A DNA stretch of 64,000 nt, from positions 124,001 through 188,000 of the forward strand of contig CALVEL010000004.1 of NCBI GenBank assembly GCA_944326565.1, given 5' to 3'. Below, piece after piece: positions 45,449 to 52,848 of this stretch. The notes beneath the pieces were generated by a model. That model was not told the DNA's origin, ran no database searches, and worked only from the letters and a program-made list of their open reading frames with translations. This DNA comes from Candidatus Gastranaerophilales bacterium (GTDB taxonomy: Bacteria; Cyanobacteriota; Vampirovibrionia; Gastranaerophilales; Gastranaerophilaceae). Numbering within the stretch: the first letter of the stretch is position 1; each line of letters begins with the position of its first letter. The position numbers and the translations under genes were made by a program.

Positions 45449-46891
45449 TTAATTGGAGGTAGATCCTATTTTATGAATTTTAATAAAATTAGTTCCGCCA
45501 AGCAGTAATTCTGGTACTGAGCCTGTAAATATTATAGTGTCTCCTAAATTTAGATTTAGCTTGCTTGTAAGAAATTTATCTATTTCCTGTAATGATGGTT
45601 TATCGAATTTGCCTTCAAAATATATCTCAATAGGGAAAACACCTCTATACAATTTAATATTTCTGCAAATAGTTTTTTCTGGACAGCAGGCATATATAGG
45701 GACACTTAGTCGGCCTTCTGAAAGAAATTTTGCTGTAAATCCGCTTGCTGTCAGTGCAACAACGGCTTTAATATCCATTTTCTTAGCCATATCAGCTATC
45801 GACATACCTATAGCCATAGCTTGATTGTCTTTTTCTCCCTCAATCATTTTCCATGGAAATTTGTTTTTTCGCATGAAAGGTGAAGTCTCTACTGTATCAG
45901 CAATTTTTTTCATCATTGCAACTGATTCTATAGGATATGCACCAGCTGCAGTTTCACCTGATAGCATTATAGCATCAGTTCCATCTAATATTGCATTTGC
46001 AACATCACTTGTTTCAGCACGGGTAGGAATTGGATTTTCTATCATGCTTTCAAGCATTTGTGTTGCGACAATTACAACTTTACGTTTAATATTTGCTTTT
46101 CTTATTATTGTTTTTTGTACAATTGGTACTTTTTCTGTAGATATTTCAATACCCAAGTCTCCTCTTGCGACCATAATGCCATCGGATACATCTATAATTT
46201 CATCAATGTTTTCAACAGCTTGAGGTTTTTCTATTTTAGAGATTATTTGTATGTGGTCACAGTTGTTTGATTTTAGAATATTACGCAATAAAACGACATC
46301 TTGTGCTTCTCTTACAAATGAGAGACCGAGATAGTCAATATCATTTTCGCAGGCAAATTTTACAAATTTTAAATCTCGTTCTGTTAATACATCAATACTT
46401 CCTGTAGAGCCTGGAATATTAATACCTTTTCTTTGTTTTAATAGTCCATCAGTAAGTGATTTAGCTGAAATTATGCCGTCTTGAATATCTATTACTTCAA
46501 ATTGAATTTTACCATCATCTATTAAGATAAGTTCTCCTTTGTGAACATCAGATGCTATTCCTTTGTAATCTACTGGGATAATTCCGTCAACCATTTTTGA
46601 TTGATGTTTGAATTTTAAAATTTGACCTTTTGTTAATTCTATCGGCTCATCAAGACAGCCTATTCTTATTTTTGGACCTTGAAGGTCAAGTAGTACAGGA
46701 ATTATTGTATTGTTTTCTTTTTCAATTTCTCTTATATAAGAAAGGGTTTTACTATGAATATCTACGTCTCCATGGGATGAATTTATTCTGAACATTGTAA
46801 CGCCGTTTTCATAAAGTTTCTTAACCATTTCTTTACTGCTTGTGACAGGGCCTAAAGTGGCAACTATTTTAGTCATGTTAAAGTTTATCAT
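45449..46891 (-). CDS. pyk: Pyruvate kinase
   Basis: A 480-aa glycolytic enzyme making ATP and pyruvate from phosphoenolpyruvate. KIVATLGPVTSS, the active-site RINSSHG, ISKIEKPQAVEN and the signature VARGDLGIEI are all present, as is MLSGETAAGAYP. The C-terminal domain is the standard allosteric one, with no extra PEP-utiliser domain. GGAGA precedes the ATG. Divergent from the SLH gene. Confidence 0.96.
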   Translation of the reverse strand: MINFNMTKIVATLGPVTSSKEMVKKLYENGVTMFRINSSHGDVDIHSKTLSYIREIEKENNTIIPVLLDLQGPKIRIGCLDEPIELTKGQILKFKHQSKMVDGIIPVDYKGIASDVHKGELILIDDGKIQFEVIDIQDGIISAKSLTDGLLKQRKGINIPGSTGSIDVLTERDLKFVKFACENDIDYLGLSFVREAQDVVLLRNILKSNNCDHIQIISKIEKPQAVENIDEIIDVSDGIMVARGDLGIEISTEKVPIVQKTIIRKANIKRKVVIVATQMLESMIENPIPTRAETSDVANAILDGTDAIMLSGETAAGAYPIESVAMMKKIADTVETSPFMRKNKFPWKMIEGEKDNQAMAIGMSIADMAKKMDIKAVVALTASGFTAKFLSEGRLSVPIYACCPEKTICRNIKLYRGVFPIEIYFEGKFDKPSLQEIDKFLTSKLNLNLGDTIIFTGSVPELLLGGTNFIKIHKIGSTSN

Positions 46892-46965
46892 TTTGTTCTC
46901 CGTTTTTTTTTTTTTCTATGTTAATATATAGCTTTTTAAATAATTAATAAAATTTATCATATAGC

Positions 46966-46994
46966 TTTACAAAAAATTATATGTTCCTTATAAT
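46966..46994 (+). promoter_or_regulatory. Sigma-70 promoter of SLH protein gene
   Basis: TTTACA (46966-46971), 17 bp, TATAAT (46989-46994). Predicted start ~47001, leader ~47 nt. Confidence 0.78.
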
Positions 46995-47047
46995 ATATAC
47001 AATAAACAAAAACTGTTTACTAGTTAAAAGATGAGGAATTGAGATTT

Positions 47048-48319
47048 ATGAAAAAACTTTTAGGCGGTTTAGTGGTCTTTTTATTTGCAGCATGTTTTTC
47101 TATGCCTGCTTTAGCATCTGTTACAATTAACGATGTTGGAAATGACTACTGGGCAAACAAAGAAATTGTAGATGTCGTATCTAATGACATTATGTTGCTG
47201 GATTCTCAGAAAAATTTTAATCCTGAGAAAAAAGTATCAAGAATCTGTTTTGTAAAAGCTTTACTAAAATTGTTATCTAATGATAACTTAAATGTTGCAA
47301 TACAGAATTCATTTACGGATGTATCATCAAGTGATGAAAATTATGATGACATCTTACGTTCTCAACAGTTGGGATTGGTTTATGGTTATCCAGACAAGAC
47401 GTTTAAAGCTTCAAAGTTAATGACAAGAGCAGAAACTCAGTCTGTAATTAGCCACATTACTAAAGACAAAGTATCTGATACATCTGCATTATCATCATTT
47501 GTTGATTACAAAGCTATTCCATGTTGGGCAAAAGCTGTTTATGCTAAGACTTTAGAGTATGGAATTTATGTAAATTATCCTAACGAAAATGAACTCCGTC
47601 CAAATGATATTTTGACAAGAGCTGAGGCTGCTGTACTTTTATCAAGACTTAAAGCAAAATTAGATCTTGTAAAAGGTGAGTACAAAGGTGAAGCTGTAGA
47701 ACATTTAAAAGTTAAAAGGAACGCTCCTAATAACGAAGTATACGTTATGAAAAAAGCTAATATTATCAAAGAAGGTAATGTTTTATCAATAGCTTTTACA
47801 GACAAATTTAAATCTGAAGAAAGAGTTGCAGGAGAAGCTGTATACTTTGTAAATGAAGAGCCTATCTATACTGAAGAAGGTACTTTGGTTATTCCTGCAA
47901 ACTCTAAGTTTAACGGAACTATTTTATGTATAGAAAAAGAGAAAAAATTCAATAAAAATGCAAGAGTATACGTTCAGATTACAGAAATAGTAACTCCTGA
48001 TGGTAACAAAGCTGCAATTAATGCTAAGCCATTCTATAAAAATTATGAATTAAAAGAAGGTCCTTGGATGACAGCAGGTAAGTTGTTGTTATATACAGCT
48101 GGTGGTGCTGCAATTGGTACCGGTGCTGGTGTAGGATTCGCTTTTATTCCAAATCCTGCTAATATCGGTGCTGGTGTTGCTATCGGTACTCCTGTAGGTG
48201 CTGGTGTAGGACTGATTACTGGTCTTGTTACTCCTGGACTTAAATACCATGCAAAAGCTGGAGAAGAAATTTATGTTATTTTGCTTGAGGATGCATCTGT
48301 CGCTAAACAAGCTTTATAA
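47048..48319 (+). CDS. SLH-domain envelope protein with glycine-zipper tail
   Basis: A 423-aa exported protein. ATG 47048 begins a clean signal peptide (MKKLLGGLVVFLFAACFSM then PALA). Three SLH repeats follow (NDVGNDYWANKEIVDVV, FTDVSSSDENYDDILRSQQL, VDYKAIPCWAKAVYAKTLEY), which bind peptidoglycan-linked polymers. A beta domain (VIPANSKFNGTILCIEKEKK, ARVYVQITEIVTPDG) precedes a Gly-rich hydrophobic segment (GGAAIGTGAGVGFAF, GVGLITGLVTPG). It is probably an abundant outer-envelope anchor, as in cyanobacteria; the exact role is unknown. Strong promoter and terminator. Confidence 0.85.
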   Translation: MKKLLGGLVVFLFAACFSMPALASVTINDVGNDYWANKEIVDVVSNDIMLLDSQKNFNPEKKVSRICFVKALLKLLSNDNLNVAIQNSFTDVSSSDENYDDILRSQQLGLVYGYPDKTFKASKLMTRAETQSVISHITKDKVSDTSALSSFVDYKAIPCWAKAVYAKTLEYGIYVNYPNENELRPNDILTRAEAAVLLSRLKAKLDLVKGEYKGEAVEHLKVKRNAPNNEVYVMKKANIIKEGNVLSIAFTDKFKSEERVAGEAVYFVNEEPIYTEEGTLVIPANSKFNGTILCIEKEKKFNKNARVYVQITEIVTPDGNKAAINAKPFYKNYELKEGPWMTAGKLLLYTAGGAAIGTGAGVGFAFIPNPANIGAGVAIGTPVGAGVGLITGLVTPGLKYHAKAGEEIYVILLEDASVAKQAL

Positions 48320-48346
48320 TATAAATAAGATTAATATTTATTTTTT

Positions 48347-48382
48347 AGCAACCTGATATTTTTATATCAGGTTGCTTTTTTT
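48347..48382 (+). terminator. Terminator of SLH protein gene
   Basis: 12-bp stem AGCAACCTGATA/TATCAGGTTGCT, short T-rich loop, then a run of seven Ts. Confidence 0.9.
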
Positions 48383-48502
48383 GAGTAATTTTGCTTAGTT
48401 CTTTTTATTAATTATCTAGTTAATTTAGATATAGTAAATTTTTTTATATAAATTAGAATGAATATGTGGAGTTTAATCCATATAATTTATAGGAGTGTAA
48501 GT

Positions 48503-48793
48503 ATGAAAAAATTATTTATTTCATTAGGTCTATTAGGGCTTCTGTTTGTCTCTGCTCAAAGTGCTAATGCTTGGTGTGTAAGTGAATTAAATCCTCTGCC
48601 TTATGTTGGAATCGGGCATAATACAAGTACGTTTAGTTTGAATCCTTTTACAGGTTTTAAAAATTGTAACCCTTGCAAAGTAAAAAAAGCTGAATGTGAT
48701 CCTTGTAAGGTTGAAATACAGCCTTGCAACAAATGTGCAAAAGCATTTCCTTCTATGCCATGTAATGGTTGCAGAGTTATGTCTGATTACTAA
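48503..48793 (+). CDS. Small exported protein with four CxxC motifs
   Basis: A 96-aa protein. ATG 48503 follows AGGAG; a signal peptide ends SAQSANA before Trp24. The mature part has four regularly spaced CxxC pairs (C55/58, C65/68, C75/78, C87/90) in NPCK, DPCK, NKC, NGC contexts, plus Cys25. This could bind metal or form disulfides in the periplasm. Family not recognised. Single gene with its own terminator. Confidence 0.78.
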   Translation: MKKLFISLGLLGLLFVSAQSANAWCVSELNPLPYVGIGHNTSTFSLNPFTGFKNCNPCKVKKAECDPCKVEIQPCNKCAKAFPSMPCNGCRVMSDY

Positions 48794-48834
48794 AACTAGT
48801 ATTGAGGGGTGCGTTATTTAATTATTAACGCAGT

Positions 48835-48864
48835 AAAAAAGGGACTAGATATGGTCCCTTTTTT
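48835..48864. terminator. Bidirectional terminator
   Basis: 11-bp stem AAAAAAGGGAC/GTCCCTTTTTT with an 8-nt loop, between the convergent CxxC protein and kinase genes; U-tracts on both strands. Confidence 0.88.
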
Positions 48865-48876
48865 ATATTTGTATTT

Positions 48877-49713
48877 TTAATATACGATATCTTCAAGAGT
48901 TTTGAATATTTTATCAGTAATTTGTTGTATATATTCTTGACTCACCATACCGTTTATGACCGCATCTGAGATTTGATATGCTGGTCTAATATATTCCTGT
49001 GCAGTTCTGTTTACATCAGCAAATTGCATGTCTGCAGCAGTCCCTGTTTTTCCTCTGAGTGCTGCTCTTTTGTACCAACGTTCCTTTATGACATCAAGTG
49101 GTGTAAATACGTAGACTTTTACATCCATTATTTCACGTAGACCTTCATTAAGAACATACAAACCTTCAGTTAAAATAACTTTAGCAGGTTTTTTAAGTTC
49201 TCCGTCAGGATTACTCTCGCAAGTTACAAAATTGTATAGTGGAGATTTGATTTCTTTTCCTTTTTTTAATGCCATAAGATGCTTTTTCATAAGGTCAAGA
49301 TCTATTGCATCTGGAGTGTCAAAACTGAAACCTGTTTTAAATAATTCTTCATAGCTTCCTGCTTCTTGAAGTTCTTTTGATGTATCTTTATAGTAGTCAT
49401 CACATCTTATTACTGTGTAAATTCCCTCTTTTTTTTCTTTAACGCAGGCTTTTATTGTATTATCTACAAAAACAGTCTTTCCTGAAGCACTTTCACCTGT
49501 AATACCGATAAGAAAAGTTTTTTTCTTTTCTTGTACTACCATTCTTGCAATGTTTAAAATAAGATTGTCTGATGTCTTCAAGAATAAAGGCTGGGGTTGT
49601 TGTTTGTCTTCTTCAAGAATTTTTTTTAGGGCATCAACTATTGTTGATATTACTTCCATATCACGTCTGCTTGAATAATAGTCATAACTCGTCAGTTGAA
49701 AATCTGTTTTCAT
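48877..49713 (-). CDS. Uridine kinase-like P-loop kinase
   Basis: A 278-aa kinase with Walker A GESASGKT (after FLIGIT), substrate region IRCDDYYKD and FSFDTPDAIDLDLMKKHLMAL, and PLDVIKERWYKRA as lid. This matches the uridine kinase/phosphoribulokinase superfamily; uridine kinase is likelier by motif order. An N-terminal extension of ~65 residues is longer than usual. AGGAC precedes the ATG. Confidence 0.78.
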   Translation of the reverse strand: MKTDFQLTSYDYYSSRRDMEVISTIVDALKKILEEDKQQPQPLFLKTSDNLILNIARMVVQEKKKTFLIGITGESASGKTVFVDNTIKACVKEKKEGIYTVIRCDDYYKDTSKELQEAGSYEELFKTGFSFDTPDAIDLDLMKKHLMALKKGKEIKSPLYNFVTCESNPDGELKKPAKVILTEGLYVLNEGLREIMDVKVYVFTPLDVIKERWYKRAALRGKTGTAADMQFADVNRTAQEYIRPAYQISDAVINGMVSQEYIQQITDKIFKTLEDIVY

Positions 49714-49820
49714 AGTCCTGTTTTTTCCTTCAATAAAAAATAATTTTTCTTACATTGTACTTTAAAATTTTTTTAATTTCTCATTATTTATAAATTTTGT
49801 AACAATCTGATTTAAATAGT

Positions 49821-49846
49821 TAAAGTTTTGGGCATTATAACCGTAA
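49821..49846 (+). promoter_or_regulatory. Sigma-28 (FliA/SigD)-like promoter C
   Basis: TAAA (49821-49824, in TAAAGTTTT, matching the full -35 TAAAGTTT), 16 bp, CCGTAA (49841-49846). Leader to the ATG at 49881 about 28 nt. Confidence 0.6.
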
Positions 49847-49880
49847 GAGTATTATGTAAAGTTAATTGGAGTATGTAAAT

Positions 49881-50054
49881 ATGTATCGTGACGAAATTTT
49901 TGAAAACGCACTGCGCGAAAGAAGAGAAACAAGTTATTCAAACTTGAAAACAGAAATTTCTTCAATGGAGGCTGCTATTGAAAAATTCTTAAACAATGTA
50001 TTGGAATGCACAGCTTCTATTTCTGAACGTGATTTTAATGTAACGACACTATAG
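49881..50054 (+). CDS. 57-aa helical protein of unknown function
   Basis: Starts MYRDEIFENALRERRETSY, a charged helical protein with one Cys, ending RDFNVTTL. ATG 49881 is preferred to TTG 49866, which overlaps the TGGAG ribosome site. Its promoter is of the same sigma-28-like class as the cassette genes, so the three are probably co-regulated. The stop codon lies inside the terminator stem. Confidence 0.62.
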   Translation: MYRDEIFENALRERRETSYSNLKTEISSMEAAIEKFLNNVLECTASISERDFNVTTL

Positions 50055-50077
50055 TATATAGCTATAGTGTCGTTTTT
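50043..50077 (+). terminator. Terminator overlapping the stop codon
   Basis: 12-bp stem ACGACACTATAG/CTATAGTGTCGT with a 7-nt loop, then TTTTT. The TAG stop (50052-50054) is part of the 5' arm. Confidence 0.88.
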
Positions 50078-50080
50078 AGA

Positions 50081-51508
50081 TTATGCATAATACATTGATA
50101 AATTATTGCTAAAGTTTTGCATAAAAGGCATATTAAAAGTAAACGGATTATATGCCATATTAAATGTGTTATTGTAATCAAAGTTATTATAAGACGCTAA
50201 ATTATTTTCTGAATTATCAAATAAATTAATTATGTAATCTAATTTATTAATAGTTTCAATTAAAGAATTATCTTGATTTCCGTCTTTAATTTGATTTGTA
50301 GTTTCTTCTACTTTTGCAGGTTTATATACTTGTGTATTAGGATTAGTTTCTTCTACAGTAGTAGAAGGTATTGTTTCAAATTCAATTTTGCCTGATTGTA
50401 GGTCTTCAACTACATTATTATAGGCTTGTGCTACCTGTTCAGGTTGTAGAGGGTCATTTTGGAACCTTTCACTTGCTATAGTCATTACTTCAGTTAATGT
50501 ATTTGGATCTTGGCTTGCTTCTGTTGCTACTTCTTGTGCTACTTTATCCTGTGCTTGGTCAAGTTCTGATTTACCTAATATTTTTTGAGCACCTTTTCCT
50601 GCAAAGTAACTTGCAGTAAGTCCAATTGCTGTACCAAGAATAGCACCGACAAGAGTACCAGCTCCAGGGATTATAGAACCGATTGCAGCCCCTAGTGCTG
50701 CCCCTGATTTTGCACCTATTGCATATGCTGCAACTTGAGTTCCTGCTATTGCAACTACACGTCCTGTCTGTTTGATTGCTTTTTTAGTACCAAGTTCTTT
50801 TTGTGTCTCAACAATTTCGGGGATTCCTAGTAATAAATCAATTCCGACTGCTGTTACTGCGTTCATTCTGCCAAATTTTGCAACTTTTTGGAGTTTTGAT
50901 GATTTAGCAACTACTTCTGCTACCTTTTTATTTGCACTATAGTATCCTGAGTATTTTTTTATGCCATGACCTATTTTCCCCATTTTAGATGTTGGAACTT
51001 TTGTCATTTTTTTGCTTGCACTTTTAAGATTTAAGTCTGCAATTTTTTGCTCTATATCTTTTATTTTTTGAGCATATGCCTTAGGATCCAGGCTTTTTGC
51101 TGTTTCAATTTCACGTTTTAAATCGTTATAGTGTGTGGCTTTTTTACAATCAATTAAAGCTTTTTTTTGAGAATCAAGTATATTTGATTTTTTGATTTCC
51201 TTAATTTCAGCTTCCATCAATCTGCGTTGAGAATTTTGGATTTCCATAGCACGTTTATAATTTTTTACTGTTTCTTTTTTTGTTGTACCTTTCAGTGCTT
51301 CTTCAAGCTGTTTTTGTTCAGTCCAAACTTTTTTAGCATTTTTGGCATATGGTGCTAACGTATTTACTCCTCTAAAACCTTTTTCTAAACCTATTGTCCA
51401 AACTAAACTACTAGGGTCAACGGAATATTCTTTTTCTTCAGGAGTATACCCAAGAGCATATCTGCTTAAAGTCTTAATATCCTTATTTACATTGATACTA
51501 TCAGTCAT
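50081..51508 (-). CDS. Basic protein with glycine-zipper and NPF tail, unknown function
   Basis: A 475-aa protein. The N-terminal 200 residues are Lys-rich coiled helices (RRLMEAEIKEIKKSN). Residues ~255-305 form a Gly/Ala hydrophobic zipper (GAKSGAALGAAIGSIIPG, AILGTAIGLTASYFAGKG) typical of membrane-inserting or glycine-zipper proteins. The end is Asn/Tyr/Phe-rich (NPFTFNMPFMQNFSNN). Not recognised. It has the shared ACTTTATATATACATAAG word upstream. The next gene on this strand has a similar tail. Confidence 0.65.
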   Translation of the reverse strand: MTDSINVNKDIKTLSRYALGYTPEEKEYSVDPSSLVWTIGLEKGFRGVNTLAPYAKNAKKVWTEQKQLEEALKGTTKKETVKNYKRAMEIQNSQRRLMEAEIKEIKKSNILDSQKKALIDCKKATHYNDLKREIETAKSLDPKAYAQKIKDIEQKIADLNLKSASKKMTKVPTSKMGKIGHGIKKYSGYYSANKKVAEVVAKSSKLQKVAKFGRMNAVTAVGIDLLLGIPEIVETQKELGTKKAIKQTGRVVAIAGTQVAAYAIGAKSGAALGAAIGSIIPGAGTLVGAILGTAIGLTASYFAGKGAQKILGKSELDQAQDKVAQEVATEASQDPNTLTEVMTIASERFQNDPLQPEQVAQAYNNVVEDLQSGKIEFETIPSTTVEETNPNTQVYKPAKVEETTNQIKDGNQDNSLIETINKLDYIINLFDNSENNLASYNNFDYNNTFNMAYNPFTFNMPFMQNFSNNLSMYYA

Positions 51509-51528
51509 ATTTTTCCCTTTTAATTCCC

Positions 51529-51546
51529 CTTATGTATATATAAAGT
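51529..51546 (-). promoter_or_regulatory. Shared 18-nt upstream word, copy 2
   Basis: On the minus strand reads ACTTTATATATACATAAG, identical to 26373-26390, and lies 20 nt before the start at 51508. Confidence 0.5.
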
Positions 51547-51580
51547 TTTTATTTAATTAATAATTGCTTTAAATATTTGA

Positions 51581-51611
51581 AAAGTACTAAGTTTTGTAAA
51601 CTTAGTACTTT
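51581..51611 (-). terminator. Terminator of the 280-aa gene
   Basis: A perfect 14-bp inverted repeat, AAAGTACTAAGTTT/AAACTTAGTACTTT, with a 3-nt loop, 40 nt past the stop at 51651 on the minus strand; the U-tract is short. Confidence 0.7.
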
Positions 51612-51650
51612 ACCCCAGGGTTAAAGGGGATTTGGAGTTGAAATCTTATA

Positions 51651-52493
51651 TTAACCGAGTGTGCTGAAATTTTGTTGAGGCATATATGGTGACATCTGCA
51701 TAAATGGGTTTTGCTGATAAGTATAGTTTGGATTTGCGGCTTGATTGTACATTTGTTGCAGTTTCATAAATTCTGCATCACTCATTATATTACTGTTTCC
51801 TCCATAAGGGATGTACATTTTTGTATAGTCAAATTGTGGAATATTTGAGCCATTAGGGTTTGTTTGTTCATTTTTAGCCATTTGTTTTTCTGTGTAAGAT
51901 TTGCCGAAAATGAATCTGCCTAGTATATCGCCGGCTACAAAACCTATCATACCACCTAAGAATGGCACCGGTATAAGTGCTTGTGTTATTGCACCGCATA
52001 CTGTACTTAATCCAAGTCTTGCAGCTGCTTTAGCTGTTTCTCCTGCTCCTATCAATAGACCTTCATTTTTAGTTGCCTTAAATATATTTGGCAATTCAAC
52101 TGCAACAGTTAGTAGTGCACCAATTAAAGGCATTCTTTTGCCTAAAACTTTTCCAATGCTTTTGAATTTTGCCCAGCCTACGGATTTGCCAGCCTCTGAA
52201 GCTGCTTCACCTGCAGCTTTCCAAGAATCTTTTAAATCAGGCCAGATACTTGTAAGACTTTTCTTAGTCGATTTCCAAAAAGATCCGCTTTGTCGGATTA
52301 ATTCATCATTATGTGTTTTACTTGCTTCAAATGAATCTTTAAGAGCTTGACCTATTCTTTTTCTTGAAAATCCCTGACCTTTTGTAGCTTGCCAGGTCTC
52401 TTTAAATTTATCTGAAAATTTTTCATAACCTGTTCCGAATACAAATTCAGGATACATTTTTGCATAATCAAGTACACCGTTTAGTGTAACCAT
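51651..52493 (-). CDS. 280-aa protein with membrane patch and NPF tail, unknown function
   Basis: Starts MVTLNGVLDYAKMYPEF. Basic amphipathic helices (~25-110) precede hydrophobic Gly/Ala stretches (PLIGALLTVAVELPNIF, IPVPFLGGMIGFVAGDILG). The tail is Tyr/Met/Gln/Pro-rich (QQNPFMQMSPYMPQQNFS), similar to the tail of the neighbour at 50081. It could associate with membrane. No signal peptide or enzyme motif. Not recognised. Confidence 0.65.
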   Translation of the reverse strand: MVTLNGVLDYAKMYPEFVFGTGYEKFSDKFKETWQATKGQGFSRKRIGQALKDSFEASKTHNDELIRQSGSFWKSTKKSLTSIWPDLKDSWKAAGEAASEAGKSVGWAKFKSIGKVLGKRMPLIGALLTVAVELPNIFKATKNEGLLIGAGETAKAAARLGLSTVCGAITQALIPVPFLGGMIGFVAGDILGRFIFGKSYTEKQMAKNEQTNPNGSNIPQFDYTKMYIPYGGNSNIMSDAEFMKLQQMYNQAANPNYTYQQNPFMQMSPYMPQQNFSTLG

Positions 52494-52610
52494 AATTTAC
52501 CTACCTTAAATTTACCTAACCTTATATTTATAAAAAAAAATCTTTGTGTGAAATTGCATAGGATTTACATAATATTAAAAAATGTTAACATAAACTATTT
52601 TTTTTGTTTA

Positions 52611-52639
52611 TTTACAAACTGTTGCTATAGAGTTATAAT
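52611..52639 (+). promoter_or_regulatory. Sigma-70 promoter, leaderless Cys-rich gene mRNA
   Basis: TTTACA (52611-52616), 17 bp, TATAAT (52634-52639), six bases, ATG 52646. Third promoter with this exact geometry. Confidence 0.8.
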
Positions 52640-52645
52640 AGATAT

Positions 52646-52846
52646 ATGTATTGTGTGGAATCCAAAGTATTTATAGAGGATGATGATTTGTGCATAAATT
52701 GTGAAAATTATGTACATGAGCTTGATTGTCCTCTATTGGCTGCTCTGGCTCTTGGAGATGTTTATTTGGAAGGTTCTATGCAAGTTACAAGTTGTGGATT
52801 TTACAAAGAATTTAAGAGAAATTTGCATATAGTAAAAGGTGAATAA
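52646..52846 (+). CDS. 66-aa cysteine-containing protein, probably zinc-binding
   Basis: A small acidic protein with Cys3, Cys16, Cys19, Cys28 and Cys50 in LCINCENYVHELDCPLL and TSCGFYKEF. The C-x2-C-x8-C spacing and His24 fit a zinc or Fe-S site. There is no signal peptide. It is leaderless and lies three bases before the dehydrogenase gene, so they share an mRNA. Family not recognised; a redox or regulatory partner of the enzyme is possible. Confidence 0.72.
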   Translation: MYCVESKVFIEDDDLCINCENYVHELDCPLLAALALGDVYLEGSMQVTSCGFYKEFKRNLHIVKGE

Positions 52847-52848
52847 TA

